From NCBI RefSeq assembly GCF_019654915.1, contig NZ_BPET01000036.1:1-57068 (forward strand): DNA of 57,068 bases, in the 5' to 3' direction. The notes under the pieces were generated by a model. It was not told the origin of the DNA. It saw nothing but the letters and a program-made list of their open reading frames with translations, and made no database searches. Positions 18,436 to 26,709 of this stretch are shown piece after piece. Position 1 is the stretch's first letter; each line of letters opens with the position of its first letter. Source of the stretch: Shewanella sp. MBTL60-007 (lineage in GTDB: Bacteria; Pseudomonadota; Gammaproteobacteria; Enterobacterales; Shewanellaceae). A program made the translations under genes and the position numbers.

Positions 18436-18465
18436 GCTTTATTGTGTTACAGCTTTAAGCTAATA

Positions 18466-18502
18466 AAAAGCCCCTAATGATGATATCAATAGGGGCTTTT
18501 TA
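18466..18502. terminator. Bidirectional terminator between grxD and uraA
   Basis: The 11-bp stem AAAAGCCCCTA/TAGGGGCTTTT is flanked by A and T runs, serving convergent grxD (+) and uraA (-). Confidence 0.9.
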
Positions 18503-18516
18503 GTATTTAGCAGTAA

Positions 18517-19773
18517 TTATGAAGAAGGGTTAATCTTCTCTGCGATAATTTTTTCATGTGAGGCTGCATTATCTGGTAGTAGTAAGTTCATACCAATAGC
18601 TACGATACCGCAAAGGCTGATCCCCGTTAAGCTAAACGAGCCTATACCAAAGGCCATTCCACCGATACCAAATACTAATGTAACACCGACGATACTTAGA
18701 TTACGCGGTTCATTCATATCAACGTGATTCTTAATTAGCGAGTTAAGACCGACTGCTGCAATTGAACCAAACAGTAGGCACATGATGCCGCCCATAACAG
18801 GTACAGGTATTGTTTGTAGTAGTGCACCTAGCTTGCCTACAAAAGAGAATAGAATTGCGGTAATTGCGGTCCAAGTCATTACAACAGGGTTAAAGTTTTT
18901 AGTTAGTGTCACTGCGCCTGTGACTTCACTATATGTTGTATTTGGTGGCCCACCAAATGCTGAGGCTGCTATGGTTGCAACGCCGTCACCAGCTAGTGTG
19001 CGGTGTAATCCTGGTTTTTTAAGATAATCTTTTCCTGTGACGTTTGAGATAGCGAGGATATCGCCGATGTGCTCGACCGCTGGCGCGATTGCTACTGGGA
19101 TCATAAACAAAATGGCATGCCAGTTAAATTCAGGAGCGACAAAGTTTGGCATCGCAATCCAAGCAGCTTCTCTCACGGGAGTAAAATCAACAATACCGTA
19201 GGCTAGGCTTAAGCCATATCCAACAGATATACCAGCCAGGATAGGCATTAACTTTAGTAAGCCTTTAGCGAAAATAGCTACGGCTATGGTAGTGATGAGC
19301 GAGGCAAGTGATATAAACAGCGCGACGTTCTGTTCAACAAGTATTAGGCTACCGTCACCGCTCTTTCCTACAGCCATATTAACGGCAACAGGAGCGAGGC
19401 CTAAACCGATAACTATGATGACGGGGCCGACTACAACAGGTGGTAGGAGGCGTTTAATAAAACCGCCGCCTCTGACTTTTATAATTGATGCCAAAATAAC
19501 ATAGACCAGACCTGCAGCCATTAAGCCACCCATTGTCGATGGGATCCCCCAAGTCTGTACGCCATACATAATGGGTGCGATAAACGCGAAAGATGAGGCT
19601 AGAAAAATCGGGATTTGACGCTTTGTAATTAATTGGAACAGTAGAGTACCAATACCGGCGGTAAAGAGTGCAACGTTTGTATCTAAGCCCGTAAGAAGGG
19701 GCATCAATACAAGGGAGCCAAAGGCGACAAACAGCATCTGCGCACCCTGCAAAGGCATCATTAGTTTTTTCAT
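18517..19773 (-). CDS. uraA: Uracil/nucleobase permease, NCS2 family
   Basis: A 418-residue NCS2 transporter with about 14 hydrophobic segments. Signature blocks are FAFIAPIMYGV, PPVVVGPVIIVIGLGLAPVA and the AFGGPPNTTYSEVTGAVTLT substrate region, plus PVAIAPAVEHIGDI with the proton-coupling Glu. Imports uracil with protons across the inner membrane. The ATG at 19773 (MKKLMMPLQGAQ) gives family length; an upstream frame extension to 19917 lies in the divergent promoter region. The neighbour hda keeps the E. coli uraA-hda proximity. Uracil is the most likely substrate, xanthine or uric acid less so. Confidence 0.9.
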   Translation of the reverse strand: MKKLMMPLQGAQMLFVAFGSLVLMPLLTGLDTNVALFTAGIGTLLFQLITKRQIPIFLASSFAFIAPIMYGVQTWGIPSTMGGLMAAGLVYVILASIIKVRGGGFIKRLLPPVVVGPVIIVIGLGLAPVAVNMAVGKSGDGSLILVEQNVALFISLASLITTIAVAIFAKGLLKLMPILAGISVGYGLSLAYGIVDFTPVREAAWIAMPNFVAPEFNWHAILFMIPVAIAPAVEHIGDILAISNVTGKDYLKKPGLHRTLAGDGVATIAASAFGGPPNTTYSEVTGAVTLTKNFNPVVMTWTAITAILFSFVGKLGALLQTIPVPVMGGIMCLLFGSIAAVGLNSLIKNHVDMNEPRNLSIVGVTLVFGIGGMAFGIGSFSLTGISLCGIVAIGMNLLLPDNAASHEKIIAEKINPSS

Positions 19774-19909
19774 TCTTTTTCTCTTAATTTTATGTAAACC
19801 TATCAATGATAACTGTTTTTGATGGCGAAGTATGTGAACCTTATCAGGAAAAAGAGAGTCGGTTTGTGGTGGTCTGGTGGTTTTTACTCGGCCTAAACCA
19901 AAAAATATG

Positions 19910-19918
19910 TGGTACAAT
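19910..19918 (+). promoter_or_regulatory. Extended -10 promoter of the DUF2066 gene
   Basis: TG-G-TACAAT, 33 bases before the ATG at 19951; no good -35 box at the right distance. Confidence 0.45.
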
Positions 19919-19950
19919 TTTGCCTATTGAGTCGTCCTTGAATCTTAAAC

Positions 19951-21063
19951 ATGTTGAAATTCATATTAGGTATTTTTGTTACTTTTCCGTTTCTTGCGAG
20001 TCTATCTGCACCGGTACATGCTGCGGATGTCAATTCGCTTGATGAAGCCGCAGTCTCAATTGAGTCAAGAGCCACAACGCTTAGAAGTGAGGGGATCAAG
20101 CAGGCCTTTGCAGCCGTAATCCTTAAAAATTCTGGCACACAGGCAGCTTTAACTAATCCATTAGTTCAAAAACAGTTGAAGAGCGCTAGCTCGTTAATGA
20201 CTCAGTATGGTTACTTTGAAGATGCCGGTGAACTATACCTTAAGGTGAACTTTGACCATAAGCGCATTATTCGATTATTGAGAGAGGCGGGCCTACCTGT
20301 ATGGGGAAAACAACGACCCCTAACCTTAGTTTGGCTAGTTATTAACGAAAATGGAGGTCGTGAAATATTAAGTGACGGCGCAGCTTCATCAAGTCGTAAC
20401 ACATTTGACTCTGAGTCATCGAGTCGCGCAGTCCCTTTACTTTTTCCATTGATGGATCTTGATGACTCAATGAAGGTGGGGGTAAATGATATTCGAGGAC
20501 GTTTCACTGACAACGTAGCTAATGCCTCGTTAAGATATCAGGCAAATTATTTTTTAATGGCGACAATCGAACCCCAAGGGGCTGTGTATCAGTATCAGAT
20601 GGGGCTTTATCCTAGAGAAAAAGATCCACAGGCGCTGCAGATGACATCGCTTATTAATAGCAGTGGTGAGACGGCAACCATTGAAGATGCTGTTTCCGCG
20701 ATAGTTGCTGCAACCAGTGAATATTATGTTGGCCAGTATGCGATTGCAGACTCCGGTGAGCGTAACACGACTAAAATAGCCTTTGTTGATGTAACGGATA
20801 TCAAGCAGCTTGTGGTGATCGAACGCTACCTTGCTCAATTAAGTGCGATTAAGTCGGCCAGTATAGCCAGTATTCAAGGTCAAACTGTTGAGTTCAATCT
20901 TGCATTATTTGGTGATGAAGCCGATCTACATAGGCTGTTGTCACTGGATCCTCAAGTCGGAACCTTTGAGTCAAATAATCAGCAAAATCAGGAATACTCC
21001 TCGGTAGAGGCGATAGAAGCATCTCAGAAAGAGACACAGATCTATTATTGGAAAGGGCAATAG
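19951..21063 (+). CDS. DUF2066 domain-containing exported protein
   Basis: A 370-residue protein with a signal peptide ending near VHAAD (residue 24) and a DUF2066 region (AFAAVILKNSGTQAAL...LMTQYGYFEDAGELYLKVNFDHKRIIRLLREAGLPVWGKQRPLTLVWLVI). These proteins are widespread in gammaproteobacteria next to hda or purM, with no known function; a periplasmic or outer-membrane-associated role is inferred from the signal. Upstream of hda and separated from it by a 73-base spacer with a strong hairpin. Confidence 0.85.
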   Translation: MLKFILGIFVTFPFLASLSAPVHAADVNSLDEAAVSIESRATTLRSEGIKQAFAAVILKNSGTQAALTNPLVQKQLKSASSLMTQYGYFEDAGELYLKVNFDHKRIIRLLREAGLPVWGKQRPLTLVWLVINENGGREILSDGAASSSRNTFDSESSSRAVPLLFPLMDLDDSMKVGVNDIRGRFTDNVANASLRYQANYFLMATIEPQGAVYQYQMGLYPREKDPQALQMTSLINSSGETATIEDAVSAIVAATSEYYVGQYAIADSGERNTTKIAFVDVTDIKQLVVIERYLAQLSAIKSASIASIQGQTVEFNLALFGDEADLHRLLSLDPQVGTFESNNQQNQEYSSVEAIEASQKETQIYYWKGQ

Positions 21064-21075
21064 CTCCCAATCACG

Positions 21076-21101
21076 AGACACACATGCTACCATGTGTGTC
21101 T
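21076..21101 (+). other. Strong hairpin between the DUF2066 gene and hda
   Basis: A perfect 11-bp stem AGACACACATG/CATGTGTGTCT with loop CTAC, 13 bases after the stop codon and 36 bases before the hda GTG. No T-run follows, so it is not a standard terminator. Confidence 0.7.
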
Positions 21102-21136
21102 AATATAGAAATATTGCGCCATTGAGAAGTACCTGA

Positions 21137-21847
21137 GTGAAGTCAAACTCTCCTTTACAATTATCACTGCCAGTTCATCTACCTGATGATGAAACTTTCA
21201 ATAGTTATTACCCAGCAGCGGGTAATGATGAGCTTATTCGAAGTTTACAAGATTGTGCAGAGGGCAAGTCGGATGGTGCTGTATTTTTATGGGGCCCAGA
21301 AAAATCTGGACGTACCCATCTTATGCACGCCGCCTGTGCCCATGCTAACGATCTAGGTCGAAGTAGTTTCTATATTCCTCTTGGGATCCATGCGAGTATT
21401 TCTACCGCATTATTAGAAGGGCTAGAAAAACTGGATTTAGTCTGTATCGATGATGTCGATGCGATTGCAGGACACCCGCTTTGGGAAGAGGCGATATTTG
21501 ATCTTTACAATCGAATTGCAGAACAGAAAACTTGTGCGTTAGTCGTCAGTGCAAGTGTTTCACCCAGTGACAGCGGTTTTTCATTGCCGGATCTCGTGTC
21601 TCGTATGCAGTGGGGGCTTAATTATCAGCTACAGCCTATGGCCGATGATGAAAAGCTTGCCGCACTGCAGCGCAGAGCGGCTATGAGGGGCTTACAGCTT
21701 CCAGAAGATGTTGGACGCTTTCTACTAAATCGTTTGGCACGAGATTTAAGAACATTATTTGATGTACTCGATAGGCTCGATAAAGCCTCTATGGTTCACC
21801 AACGAAAATTGACAATCCCTTTCATTAAAGAGATGTTGCGCCTTTAG
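21137..21847 (+). CDS. hda: DnaA regulatory inactivator Hda
   Basis: Hda binds the DNA-loaded sliding clamp and stimulates hydrolysis of DnaA-ATP, limiting re-initiation. The 236-residue protein has the N-terminal clamp-binding motif QLSLPV (residues 8-13), a Hda-type Walker A (GPEKSGRTHL), Walker B (CIDDVDAI) and the AAA+ C-terminal lid. GTG start with GAGAAG upstream. Probably co-transcribed with the DUF2066 gene across the hairpin, as the spacer has no obvious promoter. Confidence 0.95.
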   Translation: MKSNSPLQLSLPVHLPDDETFNSYYPAAGNDELIRSLQDCAEGKSDGAVFLWGPEKSGRTHLMHAACAHANDLGRSSFYIPLGIHASISTALLEGLEKLDLVCIDDVDAIAGHPLWEEAIFDLYNRIAEQKTCALVVSASVSPSDSGFSLPDLVSRMQWGLNYQLQPMADDEKLAALQRRAAMRGLQLPEDVGRFLLNRLARDLRTLFDVLDRLDKASMVHQRKLTIPFIKEMLRL

Positions 21848-21869
21848 CTCCATTGATTTGTCGAATAAA

Positions 21870-21899
21870 AAAGCCCAGATAATCATCTGGGCTTTCTGT
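21870..21899. terminator. Bidirectional terminator after hda
   Basis: The 11-bp stem AAAGCCCAGAT/ATCTGGGCTTT with loop AATC; the T-run is best on the minus strand (for the lipoprotein gene) and weaker on the plus strand. Confidence 0.85.
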
Positions 21900-21922
21900 T
21901 TTAAGTGTCGCTATTCCATCGT

Positions 21923-23854
21923 CTAATCCACGGGCTTTATATGCCTATCACCGCTTAAACGTAATTCAGGAGAATAACTTTTCTGAGGTGCGGCTTTATT
22001 TCGCTGTGGGCTACTAGTGGGAGAGATGACTAAGTTTTCAGACCAAGACTGACCCTGCTTCATCTCAATTGGATTTGGCAAAGCATTGACCAAAGAGAGT
22101 GCGTTAAGTTCAGGCATCATCTGGTCGATGACAAATACAGCGCGATTCTCGAGTTTTATATCGCCAATCCGCCCGCGTTGCCCCCAGTCGACGGTGATAC
22201 TACTCGCTGTGGGATTATCAGGCTTGTCGGTTACCGCGACATCTCGTTGTATTGCGTATCGATGACTCATCAAAGCTTCTTCAAATAACATTGCCGCATC
22301 TTCACGCCTTGTCGAATAGGCATAGTAGTCTGTGGCGCGGTCCGCTGAAAAGAAGCTACTGATGTCGCCAGCAGTATAGGATTTTTGGGTATCGTTAGCG
22401 GTTTCACCTTTAAAGCTGACTTCGGCCAAATTGGCCATCTCTTGGCTGGCAAGGGGATAAAGTGTCGCCAGTTGATCGGAGATCAGCTGCTTTGCATCGC
22501 TACGGCGGAGATAATCATCAAGTAGTGTCGGCCCTGATAAACTTGCGTGTATGCTTCGGGGGAAAAAGTCATTTGCGTGTGCCAACTCATGGTAAAGCAA
22601 TGAGGCTAAGTCCGGCATCATCTCTTGCGTTGTTCGGTCTGTACGTACGCTCCTTGGCACAACATAAGAGGTATAGCTGTTATTCTTTACATAGCGCCAA
22701 GGCATTAAGAAGTTTAACTCATTACCAAAGCCACTACGATAATCCGGAGCTTCGTTTATGGTGTCACGCTCCTCTGCTAATAGCCAAAGATCGTTTGGAT
22801 CTAAATATATTGCCCCAGTGAGGACCCAATAAAAGGAGGGGCGAACATCATAGCTAATCACAATGGCAGTTACTGATTGTAACAGAGTGGCGAAATCGCT
22901 GTTAGGGTCGAGATTCTCAAGAAAGTACTCGAAGTTCTGCCCCATCCACTGATGGGATACTAACACTCTGTCCAATATTGTCTGCGTGTCTATATTGGCT
23001 TCCTGTCCGATTAATGGAAGACGAGATATGCTACAACTTTGCTGAAGCTGATTGGAGTACACACATGGTTGTAAGTCATCTTTATAGGGCGAGCTGTCGT
23101 TATAGGCAAAGGTCTCTGCCACTCTTTCATCAAAGTACTGGGAGGTGATGGCATCTTCTTGAGTGATCAACAGTTGTACATCATCGGTAACGGACTGACC
23201 GTTTATAATGGCCGATACTCTCAGAGTCGAAAGGGTGTCTTCGCTGACGCTTGGGGCGGTGAACAAGGCTTTTTCCGGTGTGCTAATGTCAACGTCAACA
23301 TCTGGACCTGCTGCTATACACCAGCTAATCTGCGAAGGGGGATTGACATTGGGGGTATCGATTCTAAAGCTAACTGAGTTACCTTCACTGGCTTGATGAT
23401 CCACTCGCGCGGCAAGTTGTGCGGTACCGGCCGCATCTACGCTTATTTCAATTGATTCTAAATAAGAAGTTTGGTTGCCAACTGCAGTCACTTCAAACTT
23501 ATAGTTACCACTTTCACTGGTTGTAAAAGCCAAAACTGGGCTTTTAATGCTTTTTAAAATGAGGCTGGGGCCGCTGATTTGAGTCCAATTGAATTGAAAG
23601 TCAGAGACCTTTTTTCCCTTAAGTGTCGCGATGATAGCAGCAGGTTGCCCGGCATGGTAATTGGCCTCGGTAATAAAGGCTAGATCGGACGACGTGTTGA
23701 TTGAATTGTTCTGGGATTGAGTATCGCAGCGCACTAAGCCATCGGGTACTACAGGCGGCGGAGTGACTATATTGCCATTAGAGCTGTCGCTGCTTCCACC
23801 GCAGCCTGTTAGGCCAATGGCACTTATCAATAGGTAACTTAAGGATCGGTGCAT
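21923..23854 (-). CDS. Putative zinc-metallopeptidase lipoprotein
   Basis: A 643-residue protein with a lipoprotein signal (IGLTGCGG, lipidated Cys18), a Ser/Pro linker, an Ig/PKD-like region at about 60-140 (QFNWTQISGPSLILKS, TTSESGNYKFEVTAV), a second beta-rich region to 230, and a C-terminal domain with a metallopeptidase motif HELAH at 422-426 (LASLLYHELAHANDFFPRS). It is likely anchored to the outer membrane facing the periplasm or outside. I cannot assign a named peptidase family, and the third zinc ligand is not evident. It interrupts the otherwise conserved hda-arsC-bepA neighbourhood. Confidence 0.75.
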   Translation of the reverse strand: MHRSLSYLLISAIGLTGCGGSSDSSNGNIVTPPPVVPDGLVRCDTQSQNNSINTSSDLAFITEANYHAGQPAAIIATLKGKKVSDFQFNWTQISGPSLILKSIKSPVLAFTTSESGNYKFEVTAVGNQTSYLESIEISVDAAGTAQLAARVDHQASEGNSVSFRIDTPNVNPPSQISWCIAAGPDVDVDISTPEKALFTAPSVSEDTLSTLRVSAIINGQSVTDDVQLLITQEDAITSQYFDERVAETFAYNDSSPYKDDLQPCVYSNQLQQSCSISRLPLIGQEANIDTQTILDRVLVSHQWMGQNFEYFLENLDPNSDFATLLQSVTAIVISYDVRPSFYWVLTGAIYLDPNDLWLLAEERDTINEAPDYRSGFGNELNFLMPWRYVKNNSYTSYVVPRSVRTDRTTQEMMPDLASLLYHELAHANDFFPRSIHASLSGPTLLDDYLRRSDAKQLISDQLATLYPLASQEMANLAEVSFKGETANDTQKSYTAGDISSFFSADRATDYYAYSTRREDAAMLFEEALMSHRYAIQRDVAVTDKPDNPTASSITVDWGQRGRIGDIKLENRAVFVIDQMMPELNALSLVNALPNPIEMKQGQSWSENLVISPTSSPQRNKAAPQKSYSPELRLSGDRHIKPVD

Positions 23855-23990
23855 GAATTTATCCTTTTTTATTGTTTTTAATGCTGGCTAAGTAGGCAAT
23901 ATAGCACGGCAATTGTTGCGCAAACAAAGGATAGTTTAATGAATTGTTATTTCGGAACGGCAGAATAGTGATCCGCAATAGAGAAATGAG

Positions 23991-24008
23991 GGCGAGCCGA
24001 AGCTCGTC
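23991..24008 (-). terminator. Hairpin after the DUF2069 gene, possible terminator
   Basis: On the minus strand the stem GACGAGC/GCTCGCC with a TTCG tetraloop lies 17 bases after the stop. Only a weak T-rich tract follows, so termination is uncertain. Confidence 0.4.
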
Positions 24009-24024
24009 TTCATTGTCGAATTAT

Positions 24025-24396
24025 TTAACTTTTCTTTTTCTTTAACCCAAGACCAAGTTCACGTCCGCGGATCCGTGCATAAAAAGGAAAGCCAATAAGT
24101 AGGCTAGCAATAAGTAGGCACTCAATAACGGCGAACAGGGTATTAGTTTCAGTTACATAGACCAAGGTCAGTCCATGTAGCATATATAGGCATAAAATAA
24201 AGCTTGCCCAGGCATAGGTATAGGGTTTGCCTGTTAGGATCCCTTTTATTGGGAGTAATAGCGGTATTAGCCAGAGTAAGCTAAATAGCATTGAATATTC
24301 GCCAGTTAGTCCTTGGCGTATGAACCATGCCCCTAACAACATGACCAATGCCACATAACCTGTGCGGCAAAGCTTAAATAGGGTTGTTGAGTTCAT
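24025..24396 (-). CDS. DUF2069 inner-membrane protein
   Basis: A 123-residue protein with four hydrophobic segments (YVALVMLLGAWFI, MLFSLLWLIPLLLPI, WASFILCLYMLHGL, LFAVIECLLIASLLIGFPF) and a basic C-terminus, as in DUF2069 proteins found next to yfgD/arsC-like genes. The ATG at 24396 has GAGGG at proper distance; a GTG 12 bases upstream has none. It follows the arsC-like gene directly and is probably translated with it. Function unknown. Confidence 0.82.
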   Translation of the reverse strand: MNSTTLFKLCRTGYVALVMLLGAWFIRQGLTGEYSMLFSLLWLIPLLLPIKGILTGKPYTYAWASFILCLYMLHGLTLVYVTETNTLFAVIECLLIASLLIGFPFYARIRGRELGLGLKKKKS

Positions 24397-24408
24397 GATA
24401 GCCCTCAC

Positions 24409-24759
24409 TTATAAAATAGAGAGTACATTTTCTGGAGGTCGGCCAATCGCAGCCTTGTTATTTGCCAATACAATAGGGCGCTCAATAAGCTTTGGTGTTG
24501 TGAGCATAGCCTGAATTAGCTGTTCATCGCTTAGCGCTGCATCGGCTAAACCTAGCTCTTTATATTCAGTTTCTTTGACTCTCATTAGCGCCCTAGGAGC
24601 AATATCGAGTTTAGTCAATATATCGGTCAGTTCTGCAGAGGAAACGGGGGTTTTTAAATACTCAACAATATGAATGTTACAGTTATTTTCTTCTAGTAAG
24701 GCTAGAGTTTGGCGGCTTTTTGAACATCTTGGGTTATGATAAATAGTAACGTTTGTCAT
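24409..24759 (-). CDS. yfgD: ArsC family reductase-like protein YfgD
   Basis: A 116-residue thioredoxin-fold protein of the glutaredoxin-dependent ArsC family: TIYHNPRCSKSRQTL with the active cysteine, then ELMR-like PRALMRVKETEYKELGL and ERPIVLANNKAAIGRPPENVL. It is close to E. coli YfgD, which lies in the same hda-bepA neighbourhood; real arsenate reduction is unproven. ATG 24759 matches the family N-terminus; open codons continue upstream to 24792. A CRP-type palindrome lies 46 bases before the start. Confidence 0.88.
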   Translation of the reverse strand: MTNVTIYHNPRCSKSRQTLALLEENNCNIHIVEYLKTPVSSAELTDILTKLDIAPRALMRVKETEYKELGLADAALSDEQLIQAMLTTPKLIERPIVLANNKAAIGRPPENVLSIL

Positions 24760-24804
24760 ATGCATTTTATTGTTATTGAAAGTTGTGACCATGATACTTT
24801 ATTT

Positions 24805-24820
24805 TGTGATCATAGTCACA
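24805..24820 (-). promoter_or_regulatory. CRP-type binding site upstream of yfgD
   Basis: TGTGATCATAGTCACA matches the CRP core TGTGA-N6-TCACA exactly. It lies between the bepA stop (24833) and the yfgD start. Confidence 0.6.
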
Positions 24821-24832
24821 ACCAAACTGGTG

Positions 24833-26293
24833 TTATTGTAATTGTTCTAAGGCTCTATCTGCCTGTCTAAACTGTCTGATCCGTGCTTCAATTCTCGCCA
24901 GTTGTAGTGCATCACCTTTTGACGCCTTATAAGCAAAATTGAGCTGGTCGATAGCTGTCTTATAATCGGCTACGAGTGCTAAAGACTCCGCTTTAACGAA
25001 GTGTTCCATCGCCTTGTTACCATTCTTCTTATAGGCTTCGTTCAGTAAGAAGTAGGGAAGCTGATTTTGTTTATCTAGAAAGATAAGCTCCTCAAGCAAA
25101 GGTATAGCCTTACCGACTTGATTATCTTCAATGTAGACGTTTGCAAGGTTGGTATTGACGACTTGAGAGGTCGGCTTCAACTGCTTTTGGGTTAATAACA
25201 GCGAAATGGCTTCCTTTTGTGCGCCTCTTTGGCTAAGCAGATCGGTTTTAGTATCGATAAAAAACAGATTGTTGGGGCTCTTAGCTAATAACTCATCGAT
25301 GATTTTTTCTGATTCGTCATATTTCTTTAGCCTAAACAAGGCCAGCGCCTTGCCATATAGAGCCGCACTCTTAAATGTATAGCGATGATGCTTAAGCTGC
25401 TTATCAAAGATAGAAAGTGCTGCTTGCTCACTGTATCCGGAAAATCTTACCTGAATTCGAGCCTTAGCAAGCTGGAAATTAAGGTTATCGGGGATCTGTC
25501 TATGGGGGTATTGTTGAGCTCTAATCCGAGCCTCTGAGATCCGCGATTCTGGCAAGGGATGAGTCAGTAGCATTTGTGGTGGTTTAGTGGTGAACCGATA
25601 TCGAGTTGCAAGCTTACCGAAAAAATCTGAGGCACCATTTGGGTCAAATCCAGCATCGACCATGACTTGCATACCGATCCGGTCAGCTTCTTTCTCATGC
25701 AAGCGAGTGTAGTTGATTTTTGACTGTGTCGCTAAAGCCTGAGTTGTTGCTAATGCAGCCATCCCCGCCTGAGGCGATGCAATCGTTAATAAGATTGCAC
25801 CGAGCATACCGGCAATAGTGGCTGGCGAAGTTTTATGCTGTGCCTCAATTGAACGTGCAAGATGTCTCTGAGTAACGTGAGTGATTTCGTGACCCAGAAC
25901 GGAGGCTAGTTCACTTTCGGTATCAGCATTAAGAAATAAGCCAGTATGTACTCCGACATGACCACCGAAAAAAGCAAATGCGTTGATCTCATCGTTTCTT
26001 AATAAGAAAAAATAGAAGGGGGTTTTTACACCTGTTGCATGAGCAACCAATTTATTACCTAACTCAGTTAGATATTGGTTTAATACTGGATCATTTAGCA
26101 TGGGCGCGGAACCGCGGATCACTCGCATATAAGCGTCACCGACTTCGGTTTCCTTTTCCAAGCTAAAGGTATTAACAGCGGCTGTGCCTAAGTCTGGTAA
26201 GTCGTTATTGGCATAAGTGGCTGCTGAGCTTGTACATAAAATAAAAGACAGGGCACCAGCGATAACGGATTGTGATAAAGTTGATTTACTCAA
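24833..26293 (-). CDS. bepA: Periplasmic M48 metalloprotease / chaperone BepA
   Basis: A 486-residue protein with a signal peptide (cleavage near TYANN, residue 28), an M48 zinc peptidase domain with HEITH at 135-139 and the third-ligand motif EKEAD near 200-204, then TPR repeats from about 290 to the end. BepA assists LptD and BAM assembly and degrades misfolded outer-membrane proteins; the TPR part docks on BAM. The bepA-yfgD-perM-bcp-gcvR-dapA-bamC neighbourhood is as in E. coli, and bamC is 6 kb away. Confidence 0.94.
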   Translation of the reverse strand: MSKSTLSQSVIAGALSFILCTSSAATYANNDLPDLGTAAVNTFSLEKETEVGDAYMRVIRGSAPMLNDPVLNQYLTELGNKLVAHATGVKTPFYFFLLRNDEINAFAFFGGHVGVHTGLFLNADTESELASVLGHEITHVTQRHLARSIEAQHKTSPATIAGMLGAILLTIASPQAGMAALATTQALATQSKINYTRLHEKEADRIGMQVMVDAGFDPNGASDFFGKLATRYRFTTKPPQMLLTHPLPESRISEARIRAQQYPHRQIPDNLNFQLAKARIQVRFSGYSEQAALSIFDKQLKHHRYTFKSAALYGKALALFRLKKYDESEKIIDELLAKSPNNLFFIDTKTDLLSQRGAQKEAISLLLTQKQLKPTSQVVNTNLANVYIEDNQVGKAIPLLEELIFLDKQNQLPYFLLNEAYKKNGNKAMEHFVKAESLALVADYKTAIDQLNFAYKASKGDALQLARIEARIRQFRQADRALEQLQ

Positions 26294-26404
26294 GCGGATC
26301 CTTATTTTGGGCTATGCTTCTGTTATTAGCAATTCACAATGCTTGCTTGTGGTTTGCGTTGCTTATTAGGATAATAGCCTTAGATTGGTTATAGCAAGTT
26401 CATT

Positions 26405-26620
26405 ATGATTATTATTGATTTAACGCCATATCGTTGTCCGCTGCCGCTTGTTAAAGTCAAACTGGCTCTCAAGCAACTTTCAATAGGCGACAGCATTCGT
26501 GTTGTATTATCTGACCCCGGTTCTAGGCAAGATGTTCCCCGTTACCTGAAAAAAGCGGGTTATTGCCATATTGTCGAACAAGATAATGACAGCATTTTGT
26601 CTATAACCGTGTCTAAGTAA
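26405..26620 (+). CDS. TusA/SirA-like sulfurtransferase family protein
   Basis: A 71-residue protein with the family CPxP motif near the N-terminus (DLTPYRCPLPLVKVKLAL, Cys11) and the beta-alpha-beta ending VLSDPGSRQDVPRYLKKAGY. The family moves persulfide sulfur or, for SirA-like members, has unclear roles. It is divergent from bepA and precedes perM by 90 bases. The precise paralogue cannot be decided. Confidence 0.85.
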   Translation: MIIIDLTPYRCPLPLVKVKLALKQLSIGDSIRVVLSDPGSRQDVPRYLKKAGYCHIVEQDNDSILSITVSK

Positions 26621-26709
26621 AAGAGACTTTATACAGTTTTACATTGAGTGAAATATGATTTTAACGATGGCTGCAATTGTCAACTCAGTCGTCTAGCTAG
26701 GGAGTATGA

